A stretch of 17,959 bases of DNA, taken from contig USEC01000037.1 in NCBI GenBank assembly GCA_900553595.1, positions 1 to 17,959 of the forward strand. Reading direction: 5' to 3'. A program made the translations under genes and the position numbers. Source of the DNA: an uncultured Prevotella sp. Lineage in GTDB: Bacteria > Bacteroidota > Bacteroidia > Bacteroidales > Bacteroidaceae. The notes beneath the pieces are model-generated. The model saw only the letters and a list, made by a program, of their open reading frames with translations. It did no database searches and was not told the origin of the DNA. Shown here one piece after another: positions 8,005 through 15,445 of this stretch; the first letter of the stretch is position 1; each line of letters starts with the position of its first letter.

Positions 8005-8892
8005 ATGAAAGCATTCGTTTTCCCAGGTCAAGGTTCACAATTCGTAGGAATGGGCAAAGACCTTTACGATTCAAATGAAAAAGCAAAGGAACTTTTCGAG
8101 AAAGCCAACGAGACTCTCGGCTTCCGCATCACCGACATCATGTTCGCCGGAACTGACGAGGAACTGACACAGACAAAGGTCACCCAACCCGCAGTATTCC
8201 TTCACAGTGTGATTTCAGCCATCTGTCTGGGCGAAGGCTTTGCCCCGGCAATGGTAGCAGGCCACTCTCTCGGAGAACTTTCGGCACTGGTAGCAGCAGG
8301 AGCATTAAAGTTTGAAGACGGACTGAAACTCGTTTATGCCCGTGCCATGGCCATGCAAAAGGCTTGCGAGGCCGTTCCCGGAACAATGGCAGCCGTAATT
8401 GGTCTGCCCGACGAAACAATAGAGGACATCTGCAAAGAGGTAAGTTCTGACGGCAACATTGTAGTTCCAGCCAACTACAACTGCCCCGGACAGCTTGTAA
8501 TAAGCGGCAACGTGGATGCAATAAACATCGCATGCGAGAAGCTTAAGGCAGCAGGAGCAAAGCGTGCACTGCCCTTGAAGGTAGGCGGAGCCTTCCACTC
8601 ACCTCTCATGCAGCCGGCAAAGGAGGAATTGGAAAAGGCTATAGAAGCGACAACATTCAGCGCTCCAAAATGTCCCGTATATCAGAATTTCGACGGCAAG
8701 GCACACACACGGCCCGAAGAAATCAAGGCTAACCTCATTGCACAGCTCACTGGAAGCGTAAGATGGACAGAATGCGTGCAGAACATGATTAGCGACGGTG
8801 CCGACGACTTCACAGAATGCGGTCCGGGCAAGGCACTCCAAGGCATGATAGGACGCATCGACAGAAACGTTTCTGCTCACGGTATAATCTAA
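8005..8892 (+). CDS. fabD: Malonyl-CoA:acyl carrier protein transacylase
   Basis: Moves the malonyl group from CoA to acyl carrier protein to supply fatty-acid elongation in the cytoplasm. The protein is 295 aa from the ATG at 8005. The frame extends upstream to 7927, but those 26 basic residues do not resemble the family, whose members begin like KAFVFPGQGSQ as here. The nucleophile S88 sits in GHSLGE, R113 matches the conserved malonate-binding arginine, and H198 in GAFHSPLM is the catalytic base. The length is normal. The next gene starts 9 bases after the stop, so the two are almost certainly co-transcribed. The other fatty-acid synthesis genes are not next to it. Confidence 0.96.
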   Translation: MKAFVFPGQGSQFVGMGKDLYDSNEKAKELFEKANETLGFRITDIMFAGTDEELTQTKVTQPAVFLHSVISAICLGEGFAPAMVAGHSLGELSALVAAGALKFEDGLKLVYARAMAMQKACEAVPGTMAAVIGLPDETIEDICKEVSSDGNIVVPANYNCPGQLVISGNVDAINIACEKLKAAGAKRALPLKVGGAFHSPLMQPAKEELEKAIEATTFSAPKCPVYQNFDGKAHTRPEEIKANLIAQLTGSVRWTECVQNMISDGADDFTECGPGKALQGMIGRIDRNVSAHGII

Positions 8893-8901
8893 AAAAGATT
8901 T

Positions 8902-11037
8902 ATGAACCGGCAGAAAATCATAATCTACCAGATTTTCACCAGACTTTTCGGCAATCATTCCACAACCTGCAAGGAGAACGGAACGATTGCCGAAAACGGT
9001 TGTGGAAAAATGAACTTCTTCAATTCCGAAGTGCTGTCGAAAATTAAAGCGAAAGGTGTCACACACATTTGGTACACCGGACTGATTCGACACGCTACGG
9101 CAACCGACTATTCAGCATACGGCATTCCACGCCAGCACCCTGCCATTGTCAAGGGAAAAGCAGGTTCGCCATACGCCATTACCGACTATTACGACATCGA
9201 CCCAGACCTGGCCGAAAACATAGACAAGCGTATGGACGAATTCAAACGCTTGGTGAAAGACACGCACAAAGAGGGAATGAAAGTGATTATCGACTTCGTT
9301 CCCAACCATGTAGCAAGACAATATCACTCGATAGCCAAGCCTGCCGCTGTACGCGACCTGGGCGAGGACGACAACACACAAATGGGATTCACACCGCGAA
9401 ACGATTTTTATTATTGCGTGGGCGAACCGTTCATGCCATCAATAGATTTAAGCAAAAACGCCGATGAACCATACCATGAATTCCCGGCAAAGGCTACAGG
9501 TAACGACCATTTTGACAGTCATCCCGGCATGAACGACTGGTATGAGACGATAAAAATCAACTACGGCATTGACTATTGCGATGCCGGAGGACGCTCGACA
9601 CACTTCTGCCCTGCCCCAGACGCATGGCAGAAGATGGTGGACATACTACTGTTCTGGGCTGCGAAAGGCATTGACGGATTCCGCTGCGACATGGCAGAAA
9701 TGGTGCCAACGGAGTTCTGGCAATGGGCAATCGCAAAGGTAAAAGCAGAATATCCCGACATCATTTTCATCGCGGAAGTATATAATCCGGCAGAATACCG
9801 CAACTATGTCGCCGCTGGATTCAACTACCTGTACGACAAAGTGGGGATGTACGACACAATGCGTGCAATCATTTGCGGACACTGCCCCACCTCAGCAATA
9901 ACCGGAGCATGGCAAAACGTGGACGACATTCACGACAACATGCTCTACTTTCTTGAGAACCACGACGAACAACGCATTGCCAGTGACTTCTTTGCTGGTG
10001 ATGCACGGCGTGCATTCCCCGCATTTGTGACGAACATTCTTATGCGACAGAACCCGTTTATGCTTTATGCCGGACAGGAATATGGAGAAAGAGGCATGGA
10101 TAAGGAAGGTTTCAGCGGCTGCGACGGACGCACGACCATATTCGATTACTGGACTGTAGGCACTCTGCACAGAGCATTCGTTGAAGGCAAAAGTACGGAA
10201 GAAGAGTCGGCTTTGGAAAGATGCTATTCTGAAATAATGAATATTGCCATAGGCGAAAAAGCCATAGCAAACGGTGTCTTTTTCGATTTGATGTATGTGA
10301 ATCCGCAACTTGGCGAGAAACAATACGCCTTCCTGAGAAAAGCCGACAAGGAATTGCTGCTTGTAGTAACAAACTTTTCTGCGGAGAAAGCATACTGTAA
10401 AATCAATGTTCCTGAACATGCGTTCGACTTCCTGCAAATTCCCTACGACAAGGCAAATGCAAAGGATTTGCTGTCAGAAAAGACACTGTCAATTGACTTC
10501 AGCAGCAATCATTGCATAAACACGGAAGTTGAAGGTTTCGGATGTACCATCTTAAAATTTGAATTCAATATGGAAAATGAGATTGTATTCAACGAGCACA
10601 ACAAGGAAGAATTCCCTCCTGCCCACACGGCAGAGCACCTGCTCAACCAGACAATGATGCGTATGTTCGGTTGTGAACGCTCTTCAAACGCTCACATAGA
10701 ACGTAAGAAAAGCAAAATAAGCTACACCCTCGACCACAAACCTTCGCGTAAAGAAGAGAAAGAAATAGAGGACCGCATGAATGAACTCATAGCCGAAGAC
10801 ATGCCTGTAAGATACGAAGTGGTGGACAGGAATGAGGTACCTGCCTCGGTAACCCTTTCCAAGCTGCCGCAGGACGCATCAGAAAAGATTCGCTTGGTAT
10901 ATATCGGCGATTATGATGTCTGCCCATGTCTGGGCAAACATGTGCGCTCAACGGGTCAGATAGGCAAGTTTGTAATGCTTGGAACAAACTGGGATGAGAT
11001 AAAACACTCATTCCGAATAAGATACAAAATCGTTTGA
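8902..11037 (+). CDS. GH13 alpha-amylase-type enzyme fused to AlaX-type alanyl-tRNA editing domain
   Basis: One open frame of 711 aa carries two complete and apparently unrelated proteins. Residues 1-556 are a glycoside hydrolase family 13 enzyme without signal peptide, so intracellular and likely acting on alpha-glucans such as glycogen or maltodextrin. It has DFVPNH (D131), GFRCD with nucleophile D263, acid/base E292 in IAEV, and NHD with D355. Residues 557-711 begin with a methionine and match stand-alone AlaX proteins, which remove wrongly attached amino acids from tRNA-Ala. The zinc ligands are present: HTAEH (H575, H579) and CPCLGKH (C676, H680). No stop lies between the parts. The join reads TTT GAA TTC AAT ATG, and GAA is one base from TAA. 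A real fusion, a recent stop loss or a sequence error are all possible. It lies 9 bases after fabD. Confidence 0.9.
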   Translation: MNRQKIIIYQIFTRLFGNHSTTCKENGTIAENGCGKMNFFNSEVLSKIKAKGVTHIWYTGLIRHATATDYSAYGIPRQHPAIVKGKAGSPYAITDYYDIDPDLAENIDKRMDEFKRLVKDTHKEGMKVIIDFVPNHVARQYHSIAKPAAVRDLGEDDNTQMGFTPRNDFYYCVGEPFMPSIDLSKNADEPYHEFPAKATGNDHFDSHPGMNDWYETIKINYGIDYCDAGGRSTHFCPAPDAWQKMVDILLFWAAKGIDGFRCDMAEMVPTEFWQWAIAKVKAEYPDIIFIAEVYNPAEYRNYVAAGFNYLYDKVGMYDTMRAIICGHCPTSAITGAWQNVDDIHDNMLYFLENHDEQRIASDFFAGDARRAFPAFVTNILMRQNPFMLYAGQEYGERGMDKEGFSGCDGRTTIFDYWTVGTLHRAFVEGKSTEEESALERCYSEIMNIAIGEKAIANGVFFDLMYVNPQLGEKQYAFLRKADKELLLVVTNFSAEKAYCKINVPEHAFDFLQIPYDKANAKDLLSEKTLSIDFSSNHCINTEVEGFGCTILKFEFNMENEIVFNEHNKEEFPPAHTAEHLLNQTMMRMFGCERSSNAHIERKKSKISYTLDHKPSRKEEKEIEDRMNELIAEDMPVRYEVVDRNEVPASVTLSKLPQDASEKIRLVYIGDYDVCPCLGKHVRSTGQIGKFVMLGTNWDEIKHSFRIRYKIV
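10570..11037 (+). other. AlaX-like editing module and possible independent start
   Basis: The 155 codons from the internal ATG at 10570 make a full-length small alanyl-tRNA editing protein (MENEIVFNEHN to KIV), with the HxxxH and CxxxH zinc motifs intact. Re-initiation at this ATG could give a separate AlaX protein even if the upstream frame stays open. This is a domain and start annotation, not a second gene call. Confidence 0.7.
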
Positions 11038-11048
11038 TTCCTGTCAGA

Positions 11049-11105
11049 AAACGACAAAGACCGCACCAGAATCTCAGTGAGATGCCGATGCGGTCTTTGT
11101 CGTTT
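11049..11105. terminator. Bidirectional terminator between convergent genes
   Basis: A perfect 17-bp inverted repeat (11049-11065 with 11089-11105) begins with AAA and ends with TTT, and encloses a smaller ATCTC/GAGAT hairpin (11071-11083). It starts 11 bases after the amylase-AlaX stop and ends 13 bases before the mltG stop on the other strand, so it can serve both transcripts. Confidence 0.85.
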
Positions 11106-11118
11106 CATGCCCGAACAG

Positions 11119-12165
11119 TTATTTTATTCCCCGTTTATTAAGAGCTTCCGAATACTTCTTAGCATTATCCAGATGTTCTGAATAAGTGCGGGAGAAGTTG
11201 TGAGTGCCGCTGAAATCCTCCTTGGCGCACATATACAAATAGTCGTGGTGCACACGGTTGAGGACGGCATCTATACCTACAATGCTGGCAATACGTATAG
11301 GTCCGGGAGGCAGTCCCGTGTTCTTATATGTGTTATACGGACTTTTAATGCTCAACAGCTTATTGTAGATACGATGCAAATCGAATTGTTTCCACGCAAA
11401 CTTTATCGTCGGATCGGCCTGAAGCGGCATTCCGTTTGGATACTCCGAGTTGCGAAGCATCAAGCGGTTGTAGTACATTCCGGCGATAGCAGGCTTTTCT
11501 GCATCATTGGCGGTCTCTTCATCAATGATGCTTGCAAGCGTCGTCACCTGTACAGGAGTCATGCCCATCCGTTCAGCCTTGGCTTTTCGGTCTGCATTCC
11601 AGAACTTATTGCACTCCTTGTTCATCCTGTCAAGGAATTTTTCGGGGCTTACATTCCAATAGATATCGTAAGTATTGGGAATGAACATGCAGGCGATTGT
11701 CGCCGTGTCATAACCGTATTTCACACACATGGCCTCATCGGTGAGTGCCTTGTATATCGTGACGCTGTCCAGCATAAGCTTCTTCGAGAGGTCGGATGCA
11801 AGTTTGTCAAGAGTGCGAACCGGCCGTATGGTGAGATTCAGAGGCGTTTGCAGTCCGTTCTTCAAGTGTCTGAACACCATTAAAGCGCCGTCGCCCGGCT
11901 TGATTTCATAGCGTCCGCTACGCACATGCTGACCATAATCGCTATACCCGACCAATGTTCTCACCGCCGTCATGGAGTGTCCTGTGCCGACGACCGACAG
12001 CTTTGTCATGACGGAATCAACGGTATCGTCGTTATCAATATAGACGAATTTCGATTCCGACTGTCCTGAAAATGACGAGAAAAAGTAATAATAGACAAGT
12101 CCGAACAGCACCAGCACACCTGTGATGCACAATGCCATATACTGTTTTTTGCGAATCTTATTCAT
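11119..12165 (-). CDS. mltG: Endolytic murein transglycosylase MltG (YceG-like)
   Basis: Cuts nascent glycan strands of peptidoglycan at the outer face of the inner membrane and is thought to set glycan chain length. The 348-aa protein has one N-terminal transmembrane helix (about residues 9-29), a LysM-like segment (about 40-110) and the YceG domain. Within that lie ASIIDEET, whose last Glu corresponds by my alignment to the catalytic glutamate of E. coli MltG, then MPLQADPT, SPYNTY, TGLPPGPI and YLYMCAKEDFSGTHNF. The frame can be opened two codons earlier at a GTG, but the ATG at 12165 is preferred. Asp replaces the more usual Glu two residues before the catalytic Glu. No -7 promoter is obvious upstream; it may depend on read-through from rpsP. 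Confidence 0.93.
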   Translation of the reverse strand: MNKIRKKQYMALCITGVLVLFGLVYYYFFSSFSGQSESKFVYIDNDDTVDSVMTKLSVVGTGHSMTAVRTLVGYSDYGQHVRSGRYEIKPGDGALMVFRHLKNGLQTPLNLTIRPVRTLDKLASDLSKKLMLDSVTIYKALTDEAMCVKYGYDTATIACMFIPNTYDIYWNVSPEKFLDRMNKECNKFWNADRKAKAERMGMTPVQVTTLASIIDEETANDAEKPAIAGMYYNRLMLRNSEYPNGMPLQADPTIKFAWKQFDLHRIYNKLLSIKSPYNTYKNTGLPPGPIRIASIVGIDAVLNRVHHDYLYMCAKEDFSGTHNFSRTYSEHLDNAKKYSEALNKRGIK

Positions 12166-12231
12166 AGCCACATAACAATATTTTTAATCATAATAGGATT
12201 GCTTAATCCCCCAATAACTTCCCCATTAAAC

Positions 12232-12270
12232 AAAACAAGGAATACCCTTGTAGGATATTCCTTTTGTTTT
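12232..12270 (-). terminator. Probable terminator of rpsP
   Basis: AAGGAATA (12237-12244) pairs with TATTCCTT (12256-12263). The stem extends outward through a 2-base bulge to C/G and AAAA/TTTT. Leftward the hairpin ends in a T-rich tract. It lies 18 bases after the rpsP stop and before mltG, so some transcripts may pass through to mltG. Confidence 0.65.
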
Positions 12271-12288
12271 TCTTCATGAATCAAGTGC

Positions 12289-12825
12289 TTATGCTTCAGC
12301 AGGAGCCTCTTCTGTTGCTTCTGTTTCAGCATTTGCAGCCTCTGCTTCTGCCTTTGCAGCAGCCTCAGCAGCCTTCTTCTCAGCTACCTTCTTAGCAATA
12401 GCTTCATTCACTTTCTTTTCAGCTTCGAGTTCCTTGGCGGCAGCTTCTTTCTTTGCCTTTGCCTCGCTCTCGATTACAGAGTCAAGACCTTTCTGCTTGT
12501 TCTCCTTCCATGCGTTGAACTTTGCCTGTGCAGCTGCCTCATCGAATGCGCCCTTCTTAACGCCACCGCGGAGATGCTTCATCATGTAAACGCCCTCACC
12601 CTTGAGGATGTTGCGTGTAGTGTCTGTAGGCTGTGCGCCTGTTTCCACCCAGTAAAGTGCACGCTCGAAATCCAAATCTACAGTAGCAGGATTGGTGTTT
12701 GGATTGTAAGTACCAATCTTTTCAGTAAATCTACCATCACGTGGTGCTCTTGCGTCAGCGATAACGATGCGGTAAAAAGCCTGTCCTTTGCGTCCGCCGC
12801 GCTGCAATCTGATCTTTGTTGCCAT
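12289..12825 (-). CDS. rpsP: 30S ribosomal protein S16 with extended C-terminus
   Basis: Assembly protein of the small ribosomal subunit. Residues 1-85 are the S16 fold: MATKIRLQRGGRKGQAFYRI, ADARAPRDGRF, IGTYNP and ERALYWVETGAQPTDT. At 178 aa it is about twice the length of E. coli S16. The added part (about residues 115-178) is nearly all Ala, Glu and Lys with a little Asn, Thr and Val, predicted to be helical or disordered. Such tails are common in Bacteroidota S16. It stands alone here: the usual partners rimM, trmD and rplS are absent, which is normal for this phylum. A promoter and a terminator flank it. Confidence 0.96.
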   Translation of the reverse strand: MATKIRLQRGGRKGQAFYRIVIADARAPRDGRFTEKIGTYNPNTNPATVDLDFERALYWVETGAQPTDTTRNILKGEGVYMMKHLRGGVKKGAFDEAAAQAKFNAWKENKQKGLDSVIESEAKAKKEAAAKELEAEKKVNEAIAKKVAEKKAAEAAAKAEAEAANAETEATEEAPAEA

Positions 12826-12878
12826 TTTTTATTATACTTTTAGGTTTGAATTATGCCATCAACTCGTGACAGCGGCTG

Positions 12879-12908
12879 CAAAATTAGCAAAAAAAGCTGT
12901 AATACAAC
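12879..12908 (-). promoter_or_regulatory. Promoter of rpsP
   Basis: Leftward, GTTG (12905-12908) and TAATTTTG (12879-12886) are 18 bases apart, close to the Bacteroidota TTTG-N19-TAnnTTTG form. Transcription would start near 12872, giving a leader of about 46 bases before the ATG at 12825. The bases from 12909 to 13042 hold no gene or clear signal. Confidence 0.6.
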
Positions 12909-13042
12909 TCATTTACAACAACTTTTCTCCACAAATTAGATAATATTAACTGTATCAACACATACTGCCATTATTCAAGATTGCCTGCCGGTCTGCTTAT
13001 CCTACAAGAAGAGCTTCAATACCGGCAAAGCATCAGCAAACG

Positions 13043-13077
13043 AAAAAGCGGAATAAGGTTTTACCTTTATTCCGCTT
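13043..13077 (-). terminator. Terminator of the mmdA operon
   Basis: AAGCGGAATAAGG (13046-13058) pairs with CCTTTATTCCGCTT (13064-13077) with one bulged base and a TTTTA loop. Leftward it runs into a U-tract (AAAAA at 13043-13047 on the plus strand). It lies 18 bases after the biotin-carrier stop and therefore closes the three-gene operon. Confidence 0.88.
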
Positions 13078-13095
13078 GAATATATGTGCGAACGT

Positions 13096-13524
13096 TTATT
13101 CAATCACCACCAACGGAGTGTCTTCCATGACGCTCTCGCCCTGCTTTACGCAAATGGCAGTAACCTTTCCGTCCTTTTCCGCTTCAAGATTGTTAGCCAT
13201 CTTCATTGCTTCAAGCACGATTACAACATCGCCCTTCTTCACTTCATTACCTACTTCCACTTTGATTTCAGTAACAACGCCTGGCAATGGAGCTTTCAAC
13301 GCATTGGCAGTATTCACATTTGCAGCACCTGCGGCAGAGTCATCGCTGGCAGGAGTCTGGCTTGCATTGCCAAGCACCACCTTCTTCTTTTCGGGTTCCT
13401 GCTCCTTTTCCATTTCAACATTGTAGTTCACGCCATTGACAGTGACTACTGCGTTGTTCTCTACAATCTCACCGATGGTAACATTATATTCCTTACCATC
13501 TATCGTGTATTTATATTCTTTCAT
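13096..13524 (-). CDS. Biotin carboxyl carrier subunit (decarboxylase gamma/AccB type)
   Basis: Carries CO2 on a covalently bound biotin between active sites of a biotin-dependent (de)carboxylase. The 142-aa protein starts MKEYKYTIDGKEYNVTI from the ATG at 13524; a longer frame to 13575 adds residues overlapping the previous gene and is rejected. Residues 1-40 are a small beta-rich docking region, 41-75 an Ala/Pro/Asn/Ser-rich flexible linker, and 76-142 the biotinyl domain, with PLPGVV, the biotinylation site EAMKM (K108) and a hydrophobic end. Layout and length match the gamma subunit of methylmalonyl-CoA or oxaloacetate decarboxylases. Its start is 2 bases after the stop of the 55-aa gene, so translation is likely coupled. 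Confidence 0.92.
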   Translation of the reverse strand: MKEYKYTIDGKEYNVTIGEIVENNAVVTVNGVNYNVEMEKEQEPEKKKVVLGNASQTPASDDSAAGAANVNTANALKAPLPGVVTEIKVEVGNEVKKGDVVIVLEAMKMANNLEAEKDGKVTAICVKQGESVMEDTPLVVIE

Positions 13525-13526
13525 TT

Positions 13527-13694
13527 TTAATGTCTTGATGGTTTTGCTGTCATCTGAAACGCTTTTGCATTCCACATTGTCGCACGTTGTTTGATTGTTA
13601 TGATTCCCGGCTCCCTGTCATGCACGTTGTTGCCTCTGAAATCATGTAAAGCCATTGCTATTGCAGCATATATTGCATTATCTTCTTTTGCCAT
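13527..13694 (-). CDS. 55-aa epsilon-like subunit of a methylmalonyl-CoA decarboxylase-type complex
   Basis: This small gene starts at the ATG 14 bases after the mmdA-like stop and ends 2 bases before the biotin-carrier start, so it belongs to the operon. The product runs MAKEDNAIYAAIAMALHDF, then a segment with NNVHDREPGIITIK, a Trp-Asn pair and a basic end. It has no membrane helix. From memory, the C-terminal part of OadG/MmdD (delta) subunits has this pattern of an acidic helix, VHDxExxxITI and a Trp, and Veillonella methylmalonyl-CoA decarboxylase has a separate epsilon chain of about this size that resembles it. That assignment is inference from size, position and pattern. In-frame upstream methionines would overlap the previous gene and are rejected. 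Confidence 0.75.
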   Translation of the reverse strand: MAKEDNAIYAAIAMALHDFRGNNVHDREPGIITIKQRATMWNAKAFQMTAKPSRH

Positions 13695-13708
13695 AATCGT
13701 CAGAAATA

Positions 13709-15262
13709 TTACATTGGCATACATCCATGCTTCTTTGCCGGCAGCGACTGGCGTTTTGTTGCCAGCTGAGCCAGACCACGGCAAATGCGGAAACGAGTGT
13801 TGCGCGGTTCTATCACATCATCGATATAGCCGTATTGTGCAGCCTGATACGGGTTGGCGAACATCTCGGTGTATTCTTCCTCCTTCTCTGCGAGGAAAGC
13901 CTTGGGGTCTTCCTTGGTCTTCGCCTCTTTTGCACAAAGCACAGCAACGGCTCCACTTGCACCCATAACAGCGATTTCAGATGTCGGCCATGCGAAGTTA
14001 AGGTCGGCACGAAGCTGCTTACATCCCATAACGATATGGCTGCCGCCGTAGCTCTTGCGGAGTGTGATTGTAATCTTTGGCACTGTAGCTTCGCCGTATG
14101 CATAAAGCAGCTGTGCTCCATGAAGGATGACAGCATTGTACTCCTGACCCGTTCCCGGCAAGAATCCCGGTACATCGACGAGAGAAACAATAGGAATATT
14201 GAATGCGTCACAGAAGCGCACAAAGCGTGCAGCCTTACGGCTTGCGTTAGTATCAAGTACACCGGCATAGCATGAAGGCTGGTTGGCCACGATACCGACA
14301 CTCTGTCCGTTGAAACGGGCGAAGCCTACAATGATGTTCTTGGCAAACTTGGCCTGCACCTCGAAGAATTCGCCATTGTCGGTGATTGCCCCAATCACCT
14401 TATACATATCGTATGCCATGTTGGGGTTGTCGGGAAGGATTTCGTTAAGCAAATCAGCCTTGCGGTCGATCGGGTCGGTGCATTCCACACGCGGAGCCTC
14501 TTCCGTATTGTTGGAAGGAATGTAGCTAAGCAGTGTCTTCAGAAGCTGCATAGCCTCTTCTTCCGTCTTGGCTGTGAAGTGTGTCACACCGCTCTTCGTG
14601 GCATGAACGGAAGCTCCGCCAAGATGTTCGGAGTCGATTTCCTCACCCGTCACAGTCTTTACAACCTTCGGACCGGTAAGGAACATGTATGAAGTATTCT
14701 CCATCATGAGGATGAAGTCGGTCAAAGCGGGAGAGTAAACAGCTCCACCTGCACACGGACCGAAGATTCCAGAAATCTGAGGTATAACGCCACTGGCAAG
14801 GATGTTGCGCTCAAAAATCTCGCCATATCCCGCAAGTGCACAAATACCTTCCTGAATACGCGCACCGCCTGAGTCGTTCATACAGATGACAGGCGCACCC
14901 ATCGTCATTGCCATATCCATGACCTTACAGATTTTCTGTGACATTGTCTCGGAAAGAGAACCTCCGTTCACAGTGAAATCCTGCGCGTAAAGATAGACCA
15001 GACGACCATCGATAGTAGCAGAACCAGCCACTACTCCATCGCCAAGGAACTGCTTCTTTTCCATGCCAAAGTTATGGCAACGGTGAAGTTTGAACATATC
15101 GTACTCCTCAAACGAACCTTCATCGACGAGCATATCAATACGTTCACGCGCTGTGTATTTACCGCGTGCATGCTGCTTCTCAATGGCAACTTCGCCACCA
15201 CCGAGACGAGCTTTCTCGCGCTTTGCGACTAATTCTTTTATTTTTTCTACTTGCTTGCTCAT
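13709..15262 (-). CDS. mmdA: Carboxyltransferase subunit of methylmalonyl-CoA decarboxylase / acyl-CoA carboxylase
   Basis: Transfers a carboxyl group between an acyl-CoA (propionyl/methylmalonyl-CoA expected) and biotin. The 517-aa length is usual for the family. N- and C-terminal crotonase-like halves are visible: SGGARIQEG (131-139) and GPCAGGAVYSPALTDF (168-183) in the first, and FLPGTGQE and YGGSHIVMGCKQL in the second, with the typical KKHG.MPM end. The operon continues with the epsilon-like and biotin-carrier genes. In Bacteroidota such sets serve the succinate-propionate pathway, either as a Na+-pumping decarboxylase or, with a biotin carboxylase, as a carboxylase. Neither the membrane beta subunit nor a biotin carboxylase is in the window, so the direction is undecided and the symbol is tentative. 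Confidence 0.93.
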   Translation of the reverse strand: MSKQVEKIKELVAKREKARLGGGEVAIEKQHARGKYTARERIDMLVDEGSFEEYDMFKLHRCHNFGMEKKQFLGDGVVAGSATIDGRLVYLYAQDFTVNGGSLSETMSQKICKVMDMAMTMGAPVICMNDSGGARIQEGICALAGYGEIFERNILASGVIPQISGIFGPCAGGAVYSPALTDFILMMENTSYMFLTGPKVVKTVTGEEIDSEHLGGASVHATKSGVTHFTAKTEEEAMQLLKTLLSYIPSNNTEEAPRVECTDPIDRKADLLNEILPDNPNMAYDMYKVIGAITDNGEFFEVQAKFAKNIIVGFARFNGQSVGIVANQPSCYAGVLDTNASRKAARFVRFCDAFNIPIVSLVDVPGFLPGTGQEYNAVILHGAQLLYAYGEATVPKITITLRKSYGGSHIVMGCKQLRADLNFAWPTSEIAVMGASGAVAVLCAKEAKTKEDPKAFLAEKEEEYTEMFANPYQAAQYGYIDDVIEPRNTRFRICRGLAQLATKRQSLPAKKHGCMPM

Positions 15263-15292
15263 ATTATAAATGTATTACAAATTTTCTATATT

Positions 15293-15313
15293 CTTTTGCG
15301 GAATGCAAAAGTA
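15293..15313 (-). promoter_or_regulatory. mmdA promoter -7 element inside a small dyad
   Basis: Leftward TACTTTTG (15306-15313) followed by C matches TAnnTTTG, placing the start near 15300 and a leader of about 38 bases. The box overlaps a perfect 7+7 inverted repeat, CTTTTGC (15293-15299) and GCAAAAG (15305-15311), which covers the -7 and the likely start point. No good -33 is present; that region is occupied by the upstream terminator. Confidence 0.55.
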
Positions 15314-15315
15314 CG

Positions 15316-15347
15316 AAAAAAATCGGAAAGACAGAAGCAGTTTCCGA
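15316..15347 (-). terminator. Terminator of the lipoprotein-cdd unit
   Basis: TCGGAAA (15323-15329) and TTTCCGA (15341-15347) form a 7-bp stem around an 11-base loop. Leftward it is followed at once by seven U residues (A-run 15316-15322). It lies about 100 bases after the cdd stop and only 2 bases before the mmdA -7 box, so the two transcription units meet almost without a gap. The bases between it and the cdd stop hold nothing clear. Confidence 0.7.
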
Positions 15348-15445
15348 AAAACCGACTCATTCACAATGATAATGACCTACAAAGTGGCAACAAAGTGCGT
15401 CAGTCCGCATCCAAACGGCAGCAATACCGTCCGGCAGCATCCGCA

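Noticed and set aside
11200..11883. Rightward open frame of 227 codons opposite mltG
   Set aside because: It lies wholly inside the well-supported mltG coding region on the other strand and shows no family features.
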